From: Pelomyxa schiedti
Lineage: Eukaryota > Evosea > Pelobiontida > Pelomyxidae
Direction of reading: 5' to 3'
DNA length: 23,001 nucleotides
Assembly: GCA_020536535.1 (NCBI GenBank)
Contig: JAHLWZ010001063.1
Location: forward strand, 1-23,001
Each line of letters opens with the position of its first letter. Within the stretch, counting starts at the first letter, position 1. Both the position numbers and the translations under genes were made by a program. Shown in pieces: positions 10,101 through 20,651 of the stretch. The notes under the pieces were generated by a model. It was not told the DNA's origin. It saw only the letters and a list, made by a program, of their open reading frames with translations, and made no database searches.

Positions 10101-13100
10101 CCAATAAATCAATTTCTTCTTGAGGCAATGCCTGTGAATCGGGATGTCTATGCAACCAACTGCACATCATTTTTAGAAGAGAGTAGTAGTCTCGCAATCC
10201 AAAGAAGTCAGATCTGTATTCAGATGTGTTGGGCTAAACAGTGATGAGTGTAGATCATTACTTTCAGGCAAATACCTGCATCTTGTTGTAGACTTTCAAA
10301 TATGCTCTAGCCACAGGTACAATTACCTCACCCATTCGTTGCCCAACAGATGGACTGAAGGCGGAACAAATTCGTCTTGCAGTAAGTATTAATTCATCAA
10401 TATCTGGAACACGCACGGTGTGCCATAGTGCTCTGTTCATTTTAGCAGGATCTAATGCCCAGTTACTGATTCCTACTACGGACACTGATTTGTACTTCTC
10501 GCTGTCAAGGAGCATATGCAACACTTTCAGGGGAAGATGAGTACTGTCCTCAGCCAAGCCCACTTCATCCAAGAACACCACATACTTAGTGTTCATAATA
10601 TTATCATCCCCCTGCAGATGAATTGCTTTTGCAAACGTTTCCACAAGCCGCTCTGATGTTGTTTGAGGGGAACACTGAAAGGAAATCACTCGAATATCTG
10701 GGAATGGTGTAAAAAACGGGCTGGGTGAAAATTTTCCATTCAGGTTTGCCTTGAGCACTGCTTTTGCTAGTGACTTCGATGTACCGGGTTTTCCAACAAT
10801 GAACAATGGTAAACGAAGTTCAATTGCCACCACCATCATAAAGAAATTTTCTATGAGTGCAGTATTCCTAGCTATGCCAGGGCTCAGTTCAAGGGAAGAG
10901 GAAAACAAGTCGAGCATAAGTTTGATCTCCCTTGTGTAATGCCCAATTTGTATTTTCAGGGCCTTACAAACAATGCTGCGGAACACGTCACTGTTGTCAA
11001 GTCTCGTTTCATACGCAACAAACAGTGCAAGAATGGAAGCACGGATAAAGTTGGAAACTGGTTCGTAGCGTTGCATTTCACAAAGAGATGCCAATCGGTT
11101 TGACAGATTTGGACATCTGTCACTTTCGAATCTCATGAAATACCAGAAAACCTGTGTGGCACGATGCACATCTCTGAGGCTCACGAATCCAAGGTCGTCG
11201 TTCCGACCTCTCATTGCCTGCTGCGCGGCAGAAAAAACATTGGCAAGACAGGCAGCATTTTCTGTAGTAAATCTGTATTTCCTACAATCCATATTTTCTG
11301 CACTTTTGGTGATAATGCACTTGATGTAAGAACTCTCACTGTTCAGATCCAGAGAACCAAAGTCCCATACCAGTTCCAACATTTGGGGAGGTAATGGATT
11401 TACTCTATATATAAGGTGCCGGACAGGAATATTGCAGATGGTCGTACAATTTCGCGAACTGAATCCAAGGCCATTGGATTCCATGCGCATGATTTGTTCT
11501 GGTGATCTTACAAGATATGGATTACATGCACCAATAAGACGCATATTGCTGGGTATCCTTTTTGTGGAGTCGATGAAACCATCTAAAAATAACGTTTTAA
11601 GGAAGTCCATGGCACTACAGGCATTCATTTCATCGATAAACTGATTTTTCATGTGAGTGTCGTTAAAAAGTGAGAGCTATACCAAAATCCTGGTTGTAGT
11701 TTCATCTTGTTCCGCCAGTTCAACAATTTCCAAGAGTCTCTTCCTTATCATATCCTCATCAACCCCACCATGTGCTGTCATTGTGTGCAATATTGCAAAG
11801 GGCATTATCGATGACATGAAGGTGACCAAAGCTGTCTTACCACATCCAGTGTGTCCTGAAATGATCACCGGGATGCCAGATTCAAGCCGGAGTTTAATGG
11901 CAATAATTTTCCTCATGTTATCAGTTGTAAGTTCATAACAAGGATCCGGGTCATATGCCTCCTCCTCTAAAAGGCAAATGCCAAATGAAACGAATAAGAT
12001 ATGTAGCCGCTGTCTTCTTGTTAATGATTCATAGTTAGCATTAAAGTTCACCCCATTATGTGTAAGGATGGGTATTAAGTTAGGGTCAATAAGTTGCCCT
12101 TGCATTTCAGGGCTAAGACCAAGTCCAGGCTGCGTAATTGCACACCCGTTTCTATCAAGATTGAAACCGAAAAAGCGCAGCGAAGATTCAGAGAAGAAAA
12201 TTGTTGGATGTTCGCTGTCATGCCACTTTTTACAGGGATTGAACCTGGTGATGTCATCACTCTTGAGCAATGCCTCAGTTTGACGTCGGCATGCAAAATC
12301 TCGTGATGTAGTGATAAGAAATTTCACAACAAATTTGGCAAATCCATGCCACTCTGTTATGACATCATCACAAAAAGGGCTGTTATCTATTGGTTGAGAT
12401 TGAGTTGACAAGAATTTCCAGAAGAAGTCCAGGGCTCTCCATGAGGGGTTTGTAATACCACAATTCTCTAGCAGAATGGATACGCATTGATTTGGAGGCA
12501 TTCTATCAGCTTGACTGGCCCAAACGTTTCTGCAATTTGGACCTTGGTGGCAATACAATAGTTTGCAGACACGTTGAAAAGCCGGTATACCCCATATCTC
12601 AGTATCTAAGCCACTGCAGTCTGTGGGACTTGGAGCAGGTAGAGGACTCATCTTGGGAAGTAGTCCAAAGAAATAGTTGCCACTATTGCTTTCAAGAATG
12701 GCTGACAATGGGTAAGTGACTTCAATATAGACCTGCGCCATGGAAGGGATGTGACGGAGTGTGCCCCGCGGGCCACATATTTGTTTAAGTATCAATAGAT
12801 TAAACAGAAAACTGCCCAGAGGTCCCTGTGCAAAAAACCCAAGGTCGAGGTGGATATGCTCAGAGAGTGGGTGGTGTGGTAAGTGGGAGAAAACAGTAAC
12901 TGAATTGGCGTTGTAAATTGGAATGTAGGAATAAGCACCTTTTCTCACTCTTCTTTGTATAGTTAGTGTCTTGCCACAGCCAGAAGGGCCTGCCACCACT
13001 ACAGCAGAAAAAGAAGGAGTTGCAGTGCTTGGGTGTGTTATTCTTGGAAAGAAGAAGTCACGCAATTGCTCCACTGAAACTTCCGGAAGCTTTTTTATAT

Positions 13101-16100
13101 TTCCAGAGAGAGCTGTGAAGGATGCGCACCTTTCATCCCCTATGATGACAAGGTTGACTGCAATAGAGCTGCATTGTTTAATGTACTTCATAATTTTGCT
13201 TTGCATTACCACAGATAATTTTCCTATGTCACATAGACAGAATTGCATATATCTTTCTCTTCCTGGAAAATATGCTCGTTTAAGCAGAAGGGTTACATCT
13301 TCATCGGATGTTTCCTCAGTACAAAGCAGAAAAGTCTCTGCCGTTGGGGCTTGTTTTGCAACATAATAAACTGTCAAGGCAGTGTGAAAAATTGAACCCG
13401 TGAATGTGTGAAATGCGAGGCAAGGAGGGGAAGATATCAAATTGGGGATAGATTGTGGTTTGAGGGCACAGAATAATCTCCATAGGCGCTCATATCTTTC
13501 AGTTGCCGATATATTGCTTAAAGTGTACTGTATTCTTTCAGAAGTGAGACTGTTAGATATCCTCTTGAGCAACTCGAATTCTTCAAAGTCCAAGTGGGTG
13601 AAATCACACACATCGTGTATATTCACCAGTTGTACTGTGGTAAACAAGTTCAATTCATAAAATTCTGATCGGAAAGCTTTAACAAGTTGGCGCCATTTTT
13701 TCAATTCCATCTCACAGTTTATAATGTATTCTTGTAGTTTCCTTGCCCAAACTAGAACTCCGTCACCAAGTTCCACAGGCTTCTGTGGTTTCCCAGAAGA
13801 AAACATTGACCTATGAAGATCTTGCAATTGATGAATCTTGCCTATGCACTCAGCAAATAAAGTTGATGACAGTTCCTCCTGTTGGGGTATCAGTAACAAA
13901 ACTGCTTGCATGTCGTGCAAATCTTGCAAGCTCCAGAAATGTTCAGCATCGCAGTAGGCCCGCACTTGGTCATGTGATATCAACAGATGCCCTAGGTTCC
14001 AGAGACGCCGCATTGCAGTTACAGTTCTCGCTCCTCGATCACCCATATTTTGTTGAAGCAGAGATTGTAACCAATCCACAGATTTAGAAAGCTCTATTAT
14101 TTCTTTGGCAGTTGCTGAAGCATTCGGAATTCCCAGTAATGAGTGCAGTGCATTCAGTATGGGTGTGGCGTTCCTTCTAGCTTTCAGCAGTACCTCCAGA
14201 TCTGTATTAACTTTCGCTAATGTTTTAATTTTGTCTTGGTCTTTGGTGTTTTCGGCTGCTATAGAAGCCAAGGCTATGTCATAGAAACTTCGAAATTCAT
14301 TGAAAACACCAGGACTCGTCAAGAAGCCAAACAACTCACGCCCAGAGGAACTGGATAAATGGTGTAGTATTCGCAAATGTGACTCAGAGATTTGAGAAAG
14401 AGTGGCCATCAGAGATGTAACTTGGCTTGTAATAACCGAGAGAGGCAAGTTGCTTGTTTCACATTTGGCAATTTGTCCCATAAATGCCCAAGTTTCATCA
14501 GACACAAAACGCAAAGAAAGGCATTCTTGTAGGATACAGGTTGAATTGACAACAGCAGCAACCTTCACGATATTGCAACTGGCCACAACTTGGCTCTTAA
14601 TGTCTTCTAGAGATATGGAAACATGGGCTTCTTGTCTCATAGCGGCCAGTTCTAAGTCAAGTGTACTATCTGCTGCGTCACTGAAAAATTTGGCCACATT
14701 ACTCACAGAAGCAGTTCGGGAGAAAATAGCAGCAGAAAGGGCAGTATACTCTGTGTGCGCTGGCTTGCAAACCTTTAGTACAATGTGAGAAAGTACAGAT
14801 TCTTCACTGTGTTCAGCAGGGTAGCTTGTAAGAGCTTTCAGAGTTTGGTACCACATTTTTCTAAAAACCAAGGAGGAAAAAAGAGTTTCGAAGCAAACAA
14901 GCTCCTCTTTAATGAGACTTGGGAGAACAGTAATTTGTTCCATCTTCGTGAAGTTAAGGGGATCAAGGGGTGCCATACGGCTAAGACACCAGCTTAGTAC
15001 ATTGTATAGGGGGTGCTTGGGTTCAAATTGGTCCCCCACAGCTTTGTGCAATGCTTTTACAATATGTTGAACATCAACTGCCTGGCTATGAACTTTCTGG
15101 TATAACTCAAGCTGGGAGACTATATTACATGGTTTCCTTAGGGAAGAGATTGGAAGGAACCCAACAAGCTCGCTTAATTTGACTGGTGCATTCAAAATAA
15201 CCTGCACTTCATGCCACAGTAGGAGACCTTTCATAACTTTATCTACTGTCGTATTGACAAGTGCTATGCACTCTGATAAAATAAAATGCGCCTCGGTTGT
15301 AAGACTTCTTGCAGTATACAACTCGAGATACTGTGGTAAAGGCACACAGCCAAGTACCATTTCTATATTAGCATGACGGAGCTCAGCAATAATCATTTCA
15401 GAAAAAATGTTCTGGGATTCTGAAAGTGAAAATATCTCTTTCGCTGATGACAAGATTTTTTCGAAAAAAGAATGCCTTGTTTCCCTGGATAGAGTAGAGT
15501 TTTTTGCATACTGGTGGAGGCAACTTTTCAGGTATTTGTGTAAAATTGGTGAGTGAACACTGGAAAGCATTGGATAATTCTTTACCACCATTAAGCCATT
15601 TAACTAGGTACACATTAGTTTTGATAAAAAACCTGCTGCTTACATGGTGCACGGATAATATAGACTCCACCAAAGAATTGCTAGATGGGGGATCTGCTGG
15701 AACCCTTCTGCCTTGGAGGACTGCTGCAAGTACACAAGGGTCACATAGGGGCCAGCAGGCAATTGTATCCAGAAAATTAAATGCAGCCATAACTTCGTTT
15801 ACGGAATTTTCTTGAATGCAAATCTGCTGGTATGCGTGGGTGGACAGTAAAGCCACCTGAGAAATCACTTCCTGAAGGTTGTTATGTAAGCTGGAAGCTG
15901 CGTGCACTACAGAACTGTTGGACACGCAGAGATAGTAGTTCATAATGAAACGGACAGCCTGGTTGTATTTGTTGAGAGCTGTTATATTTTCCCTAGTTCC
16001 CACAGAGTATGACAAGTATTTTGAGAGAAGCTCCAAAGGTTTTTGTGGGCATATAGGAATTTTACTGATTTCCAAGGGAGTCTTGGTCAAAAATAGAGCA

Positions 16101-17866
16101 GTGAGTTCATCTGCGTGGATCCAACTCTTGGAGTTAGCTTCAAGGATCTCCATCATGGCAAAACATGCAAAGTCAATACCAAACCCAAGAGATAGACTCA
16201 AAACTCTTTCCCATGTTGGGGCATGAAGGGATGCGGTCCTAGATGACACCTCACATTCTGAAATTCGGGCGAAGTTCACATCGAAGTGTTCATGAGAAGA
16301 GTCCACAGAAGCATATGTGGCACTTGAGTGGCATATTGGAATTCCAGGTATTCTGATCACTCCGTAGTACAAAATAGACTGTGTAGAATTTGCACTTGCA
16401 ATGAAAGGTAAAGCCAATAGCCAGCTGAAAGTATGCGGGGCATATGCTGAAACACACAGAGAAATAGCACCTTCAATGAGTCTGGAAGATTGTCCCACAG
16501 CCGAAGGAACATTGGCACATGCGATGGGAGTTGTTGGAAACTGGTCAAGAAAGTACTCTATGATAGGGGGTTTAAGTATCTTATATAACTTCAATTGCTG
16601 AACAAGTAAAAGAATCAGTATTAATTTATTCAGGTCGATTGGCTTCTGTGAATTTTTAAGTCCATCAAGCCACGATTGTACCACTGGCTCCATAAATATG
16701 TGCTCATTTTTTTGTGCAGATTTCTTTGTCCGGGGATTGTGTATTTTAATCTGTTCGATTTCTCGAAATACGGAAAGCAAGTCTGCAACAGCAGAGGGAG
16801 GATTCACCTGGGCTCCGATGTTGGTCTCAAAGCCACCGTTCCACCACCAGGTTAAATAGGCTTGCAAGGTGGGTGAGGCAATTTCTCTGCTGTAAGCAAA
16901 AACAACCAAATCATCGTGTATGACAAAGGACTGGCCATTGCATAGTTGAGATTGCTTGAACGGGCGCACGAGACGGTTAGAATAATCATAAAGAAACTCA
17001 TACTCGAGCCTCCCATCAGATTTGGCATATTTGTATTGAATAGAACCTTCAGAAAGCTGTACCAAAATGTTGTCATCTACTGAGACGTTATATAGAAAGG
17101 ATGAAGTATAACAGTACCAAGTGGAATATAGAATGTCACTGAGGCAATAACCTTAGCACTTCGCTTAGACCCACTGTGCAGCTCTCTAGCCATTAGATGA
17201 CCCTGGCCCCATCCACCAAAAAAATCGTGCCCCACACTACGTATTTTAGAGAGGAATTCCATTGAACAAGGAGGCATAGTACCAAATGACTGTATCAGCA
17301 GCAAACCGTCTATCAACCACGGCACAAAACTTGAGAGTAAAAAAAGCCTTGTCTGGTGCCACAGTGCAACGCCCAGAAACCCCAATTCCAGTTCCAGTTT
17401 CCTTTGTGTTTTCAGGTCTCCCATCATACGCACTCACGGCGCCAACAGAAAGCACAGCAGAGACAGCACTCGAGGCCACGGTCGTGACAGCAGACCCGAT
17501 TTCCTTTACGGCAGAAAACATCCCATCCAAAACTCCTGTTATAACACCCCCATTGCCACCAACAGTGCTGTCCGCTGTCGCTTGTGCCGTTGTGCCGGGC
17601 CCAAGATCTCCTTTGGTCGTAGATCCGGTGTCGTCGACCGGTGCCGTGTCGGAAGGCGTGGCATTTTTTGGATTTTGTGTAGGTTTTTGCTCGACGTCGG
17701 CGTCGCTCGTGGTATCGTGATTGGGGCACGGGAGTGATGAAACTGTAGACAAGGAGGAACACGCTTGTGGGCTGTGCGCTTCCTCTTCTGGCGGGGGTTG
17801 TTTTTGTGCGGCTGCAAGCTCTTGAGCTTCCTTAGGTAACTCCCCTCCGTGTGCCTCCTGGGCCAT
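4156..17866 (-). CDS. RNF213: Giant RNF213/mysterin-type AAA+ E3 ubiquitin ligase
   Basis: In animals RNF213 is a cytosolic dynein-like AAA+ ligase that ubiquitylates proteins and bacterial lipopolysaccharide and acts on lipid droplets. I join eight exons: 17866-17283, 17236-17118, 17079-15644, 15603-11683, 11640-10276, 10233-6287, 6240-4398 and 4323-4156. They sum to 13,383 nt, or 4,460 residues (human RNF213 has about 5,200). Residues 1-170 are low-complexity. At about 174-290 a beta-rich segment (DTVICVGHDFFGGWGQG ... IQYKYAKSDGRLEYEF) matches the N-terminal carbohydrate-binding-like region of RNF213. A Walker A, GPSGCGKT, lies near 1585 (AAA2 position). AAA3 has GHTGCGKT near 1962 and ILFIDEMN near 2020. 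AAA4 has GKPGTSKS near 2303, VVFLDEVGLAEDS near 2374 and GISNWALDPAKMNR near 2409. FFGLRDYYSL near 2485 opens the post-AAA part. The RZ finger is at about 3735-3770, followed by a C-terminal domain of about 690 residues. No RING cysteine/histidine cluster is seen. The start is the first in-frame ATG, in a good context (GAAATGG). Confidence 0.9.
6340..6452 (-). other. RZ-type zinc finger of the RNF213-like protein
   Basis: The encoded segment reads FRCNSCGAYVIVGECGKPM, then ATAKCTCGQLVGGSNH, and matches the RZ finger shared by RNF213 and ZNFX1 (typically CPNGHPY..GECG....C..CG..IGG..H). In RNF213 this finger is essential for ligase activity on lipopolysaccharide. The conserved GECG, the CxCG pair, and GG.NH are all present. 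The usual His of the NGHPY motif is missing. A cysteine in CNSCGAY offers an alternative ligand, and the following loop is one residue longer. Confidence 0.88.
10430..11860 (-). other. Paired active AAA+ modules (AAA3 and AAA4)
   Basis: Two complete nucleotide sites are encoded here. AAA3 has Walker A GHTGCGKT (near 11856-11836) and Walker B ILFIDEMN. The latter is created only after removal of the 42-nt intron at 11641-11682, which splits it between ILE-LEU and PHE. AAA4 has Walker A GKPGTSKS (near 10794) and Walker B VVFLDEVGLAEDS (near 10580). Between them, ACNPY, LESNGLGF-like, LVWDFGSL and GFVSLRDV phrases follow the RNF213 order. Acid residues for ATP hydrolysis are intact in both, so both modules should be functional ATPases. 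Confidence 0.85.
15604..15643 (-). other. 40-nt intron of the RNF213-like gene, open in the upstream frame
   Basis: The donor is GTAAGC at 15643, a CTAAT branch-like site follows, and the acceptor is CCTAG at 15604. Splicing is phase 0 and joins SVHH to LNGLMVVKNY. The intron has no stop in the upstream frame. If retained, translation would run on for about 80 codons to 15398 in a shifted frame before stopping. The match in phase and the natural sequence downstream make the intron the better reading. Confidence 0.75.
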
Positions 17867-18176
17867 TTCCTCTTTTGTGGCACAATAATTTTGTACCGCT
17901 CGCACAAACGGCCGAGTCGAGTTTCAAAGAGTTTGGGAAAGTTTCCCAAAAACCAAGTTCCTTGTGTTGTTGTTTCAAACAACACAGAGACAAATCGAGA
18001 AACAAGTTGGCACCACAGCAGGGCCTCTTATCAGTGCCATCAAACAAGAAGAACATAGCAGAGAGTATATAATTCCTGAATAGCTATTTTTTTTTTTCTT
18101 ATTTCGATAAAAGTCGAAGAAAAAAACAAAGAAAAAACCAACACAGAAAAAATTATTCCCAAGGGCACGAAACTTC
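17867..18176 (-). promoter_or_regulatory. 310-nt spacer: calreticulin 3' UTR and promoter of the RNF213-like gene
   Basis: The part next to 18176 is the calreticulin 3' UTR, with long T and A runs between about 18085 and 18150 on the minus strand. A TATATAA-like element sits at 18066-18072, about 200 nt before the ATG at 17866. It could mark a promoter with a long leader, but this is weak. Other short open frames here look like chance. Confidence 0.35.
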
Positions 18177-19792
18177 TCACAGTTCGTGCTTGTCGTGGTG
18201 ATCCTCGACTTCGTCATCGTCGTCATCATCGTCATCATCCTCGTCTTCCTCGTCATCGTCGTCATCATCATCGTCATCGTCCTTCTTCTCCTCTTCTTCC
18301 TTCTTGCGCTCCTCCTCCATCTTCTTTCGGTCCTCTTCTTCCTGTTTGCGTCTCTTCTCCTCTTCGGCGTCAAACATGGACTTCTCTCCCTTCTTCATAA
18401 CTGCCCACTTCTCGGCCCATTCCTTGGCCTCCGCAATGCTGTCAGTAACAATAATGTTGTCAAAGATTGTGCCAGACTTGACCTGTCGAGCTTTTAAGAA
18501 GGCAACATTGACTGTGAGGGAAGTTTTTACCTGCCAGATTTCAATTCCTACGTGAGCGATACTGTCATATGCGTAGAGCTCTGGTTCTGGGGCGTACTTG
18601 GGGTTAGGAATGCGAGGCTGGACCCATGGACCCTTGTAGGCTGGGTTGGGGATGCGCTTTGCCTTCCATGGTCCCTTGTATGCTGGGTTATCAATCATGG
18701 GTGCCTCCCACTCTCCATCGGCATCGTCGTCCCAATCCTCGGGCTTGGCGGCTTCGGGATCCTTAATCTGCAAGCGCTTAGAACGGATATTACTACCCAA
18801 GGAAAGAATCATACGAGGGAAGGGATGTCATCATAACCCTCGGGTTTCTTGTCCTCTGGGTCATCCATCTGGGCATCATCAACCCAGTCCTGTGCAAAAG
18901 GTTAGGTTGAAGGCAACTAAATGAAGAGGATACCTCTGGTTTCCTGGCCTCGGGATCGGGGATTTCCTTTGGTGGAACCATATCCCAGTCATCCTCAAGA
19001 GAACCTTGCTGGACCTTAGCATCATCAATGAGTACTTCGTATGTGTTGTCAGGGTGGACGATGAGGGTGTAAAGGTGAGTCATCTGATCGGTCTCGCACT
19101 TAACCTGTTCACTTTTTAGATAAACTACCAAAAAAATTTGCTGCACACCTCCTTCTTGATGAGATGGTTAGTTCCCTGGTGATTGAAGATAACGTGGGTC
19201 TTGCGTGTTGAGGTACCGCAAATATCAGGGCCAAACATAATGCTGTCACAAACTAAGGGAATTGAAGATACAATCAAGGAAGATATACTTGTAGGTGGAG
19301 TCTGGGGAGAAGTTCTTTGGGTCGTCAAAAGACGAAGCGGGGAGGAGCTTAAGGTATCTGGTTGTTTGTTACAAGAGGGCGGGGGGAAGGAGCACACTTA
19401 CCCTCCACCGCAGTCGATTTGTTGCTCGTGCTTAATGGTGTATTGAAGAACGAGATCTTTGCCCTTGTTGGAGAACTCCTCTATTGGTGCGGAAATGATG
19501 TAAAATCGGGCATCATCGTCGGTCTTGAGTCCCTGGTCCTCCTTCTTGTCATTGTACCACTTCCCGGCAGACAATTTCCAGTTTCCAGAGGTGCCGTCGG
19601 CGTCCTTGACAATGGACTTTGTCCATCTTGAGGTCCACGTGTCTGTGTTCGTGTTCGTAAGTTTACGTGTTTCGTCTATCACGGGGAAAAAAAGAAAAAA
19701 ACGGCGATAGTACCATCGTCGAAGGTCTCTTTGAAGTAGAGATGTGCGGTACAGGCCGCGACAAGAGCGGCAACAACGATAATGCTCTTCAT
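18177..19792 (-). CDS. CALR: Calreticulin (ER lectin chaperone)
   Basis: Calreticulin binds calcium and monoglucosylated glycoproteins in the ER lumen during folding. Seven exons join in phase: 19792-19714, 19642-19402, 19357-19289, 19242-19149, 19104-18934, 18889-18815 and 18767-18177. They give 439 residues (human 417). The protein has a signal peptide ([16 protein letters not shown]), then the lectin domain with the family signature [12 protein letters not shown] near residues 96-108 and [10 protein letters not shown] with the second disulfide cysteine. The P-domain has three A repeats ([37 protein letters not shown]) and three B repeats ([42 protein letters not shown]). The C-terminal calcium-buffering tail is a Lys/Glu-rich helix followed by more than 25 Asp/Glu residues. 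The end is DKHEL rather than K/HDEL. Introns are 44-71 nt. For the last one I chose the acceptor at 18768, which keeps family spacing; one at 18777 would add three residues. Confidence 0.97.
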
Positions 19793-20040
19793 CACTCTCA
19801 ACACTTGTGTGTCTTTTTCCGAAAGTATGGAAAAAATGCCAATGGGAAAAACTCTTGTAAAGACAGATCCAGAAAAAACGGCAATTGCTCGTCGAAAACT
19901 CGCTTTATTTTCATCTAAAATCGGCCACGTGTCAGGGTGCAAAAATGGCTGACTGGTCGCTGGATAGAAAATAGAAATTTAACTCAGCTGGCCAAATGCA
20001 TTCTTTGTTGTTTGTTTCGGGTTGTTGTGTGTTTCATGCA
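19793..20040 (-). promoter_or_regulatory. Calreticulin upstream region with CACGTG site
   Basis: This 248-nt spacer lies between the stop of the acidic secreted gene and the calreticulin ATG. It holds CACGTG at 19926-19931 (within CCACGTGTCA), about 135 nt before the start. Such bZIP/bHLH palindromes are known in ER-stress-responsive promoters of other eukaryotes. Function here is inference. Confidence 0.4.
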
Positions 20041-20651
20041 CTAAACGAAGTCTCTAAGGAAGATGGAGTGTTGGTTGCCTGCCAAGTTTCGCCTATGGAC
20101 CTCGCACTTGTAATCATCAGGATCCTGAAGTTTGTTGTGTTAGTATTTGTAAGGAATGTGGGAAGCATACTTCGACAACTTGTTCAAAGTACTCGTTGTG
20201 TGCGTTTATCACCTTGACTTTACTCCTGCAAGATTTCTTTCCTAAAGTTATCGTGTTAGAAGCACAAGTTGATAAGTGTAAAAACAGCCAACAATATACC
20301 GTCATGCAGTTTCTTTGGTTCGAACTTGTGCTCCCCGCCACACTTTATCTCCACTTGTTCTTCCTCATCATCTTCGCGCCAGTTTTCTTCCCATTTGTCA
20401 TTGTGGCCCTCCCGGTCGTTGCCGCGGTCCCCATGGTATCTCTCCTCCTCAGGCTTCTCCCTTCCCACATCGACGTCGTCGTACTTGAATATCACAGACG
20501 CAAGTAGTGTGGTGCATTCCTCATCCTCGCCACCAACGAAATTTCTCAGCGTTATTCCCCATTTCTTCCTCTGCGCGTTGCTCTCGTCACCGGCCCAAAC
20601 CCCAGCCAAAGCCACCAGCACAAGTAGCAATGCAGATCTGAATGCACGCAT
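20041..20651 (-). CDS. Secreted or ER-lumenal acidic four-cysteine protein, unknown
   Basis: Three exons (20651-20300, 20241-20171, 20124-20041) join in phases 1 and 0 to give 168 residues ending in TAG. A strong signal peptide (MRAFRSALLLVLVALAGVWA) is cut near residue 20. The mature chain has four cysteines (C46, C104, C122, C148), suggesting two disulfides. A very charged middle (about 57-100) holds many Asp, Glu and Arg residues, with a run DDEEE. No transmembrane segment follows the signal and no KDEL-type retrieval signal is present, so secretion is likely. The second intron (46 nt) contains ATACTAAC, an ideal branch site. I recognise no family. The charged middle resembles no known repeat, and function is unknown. 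Confidence 0.75.

Noticed and set aside
6262-10197. A possible RING finger hidden among the Cys and His residues of exon 6
   Set aside because: Scattered cysteines (for example TQCEEVCAP) lack the ordered CxxC and CxHxxC spacing. Only the RZ finger near the end has zinc-ligand spacing.
12971-13366. Plus-strand open frame of 131 codons
   Set aside because: It lies wholly antisense to the conserved RNF213-like exon 4 and has no recognisable domain or splice partners.
15398-15603. Extension of the exon 3 frame past the predicted donor
   Set aside because: It requires intron retention. The alternative frame gives continuous sequence into exon 4, and the GTAAGC...CTAAT...TAG intron fits in phase.
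18186-18555. Plus-strand hydrophobic open frames rich in Val, Ile and Leu, resembling membrane segments
   Set aside because: These are the reverse complement of the Asp/Glu-rich calreticulin tail, which always reads as hydrophobic residues on the other strand.
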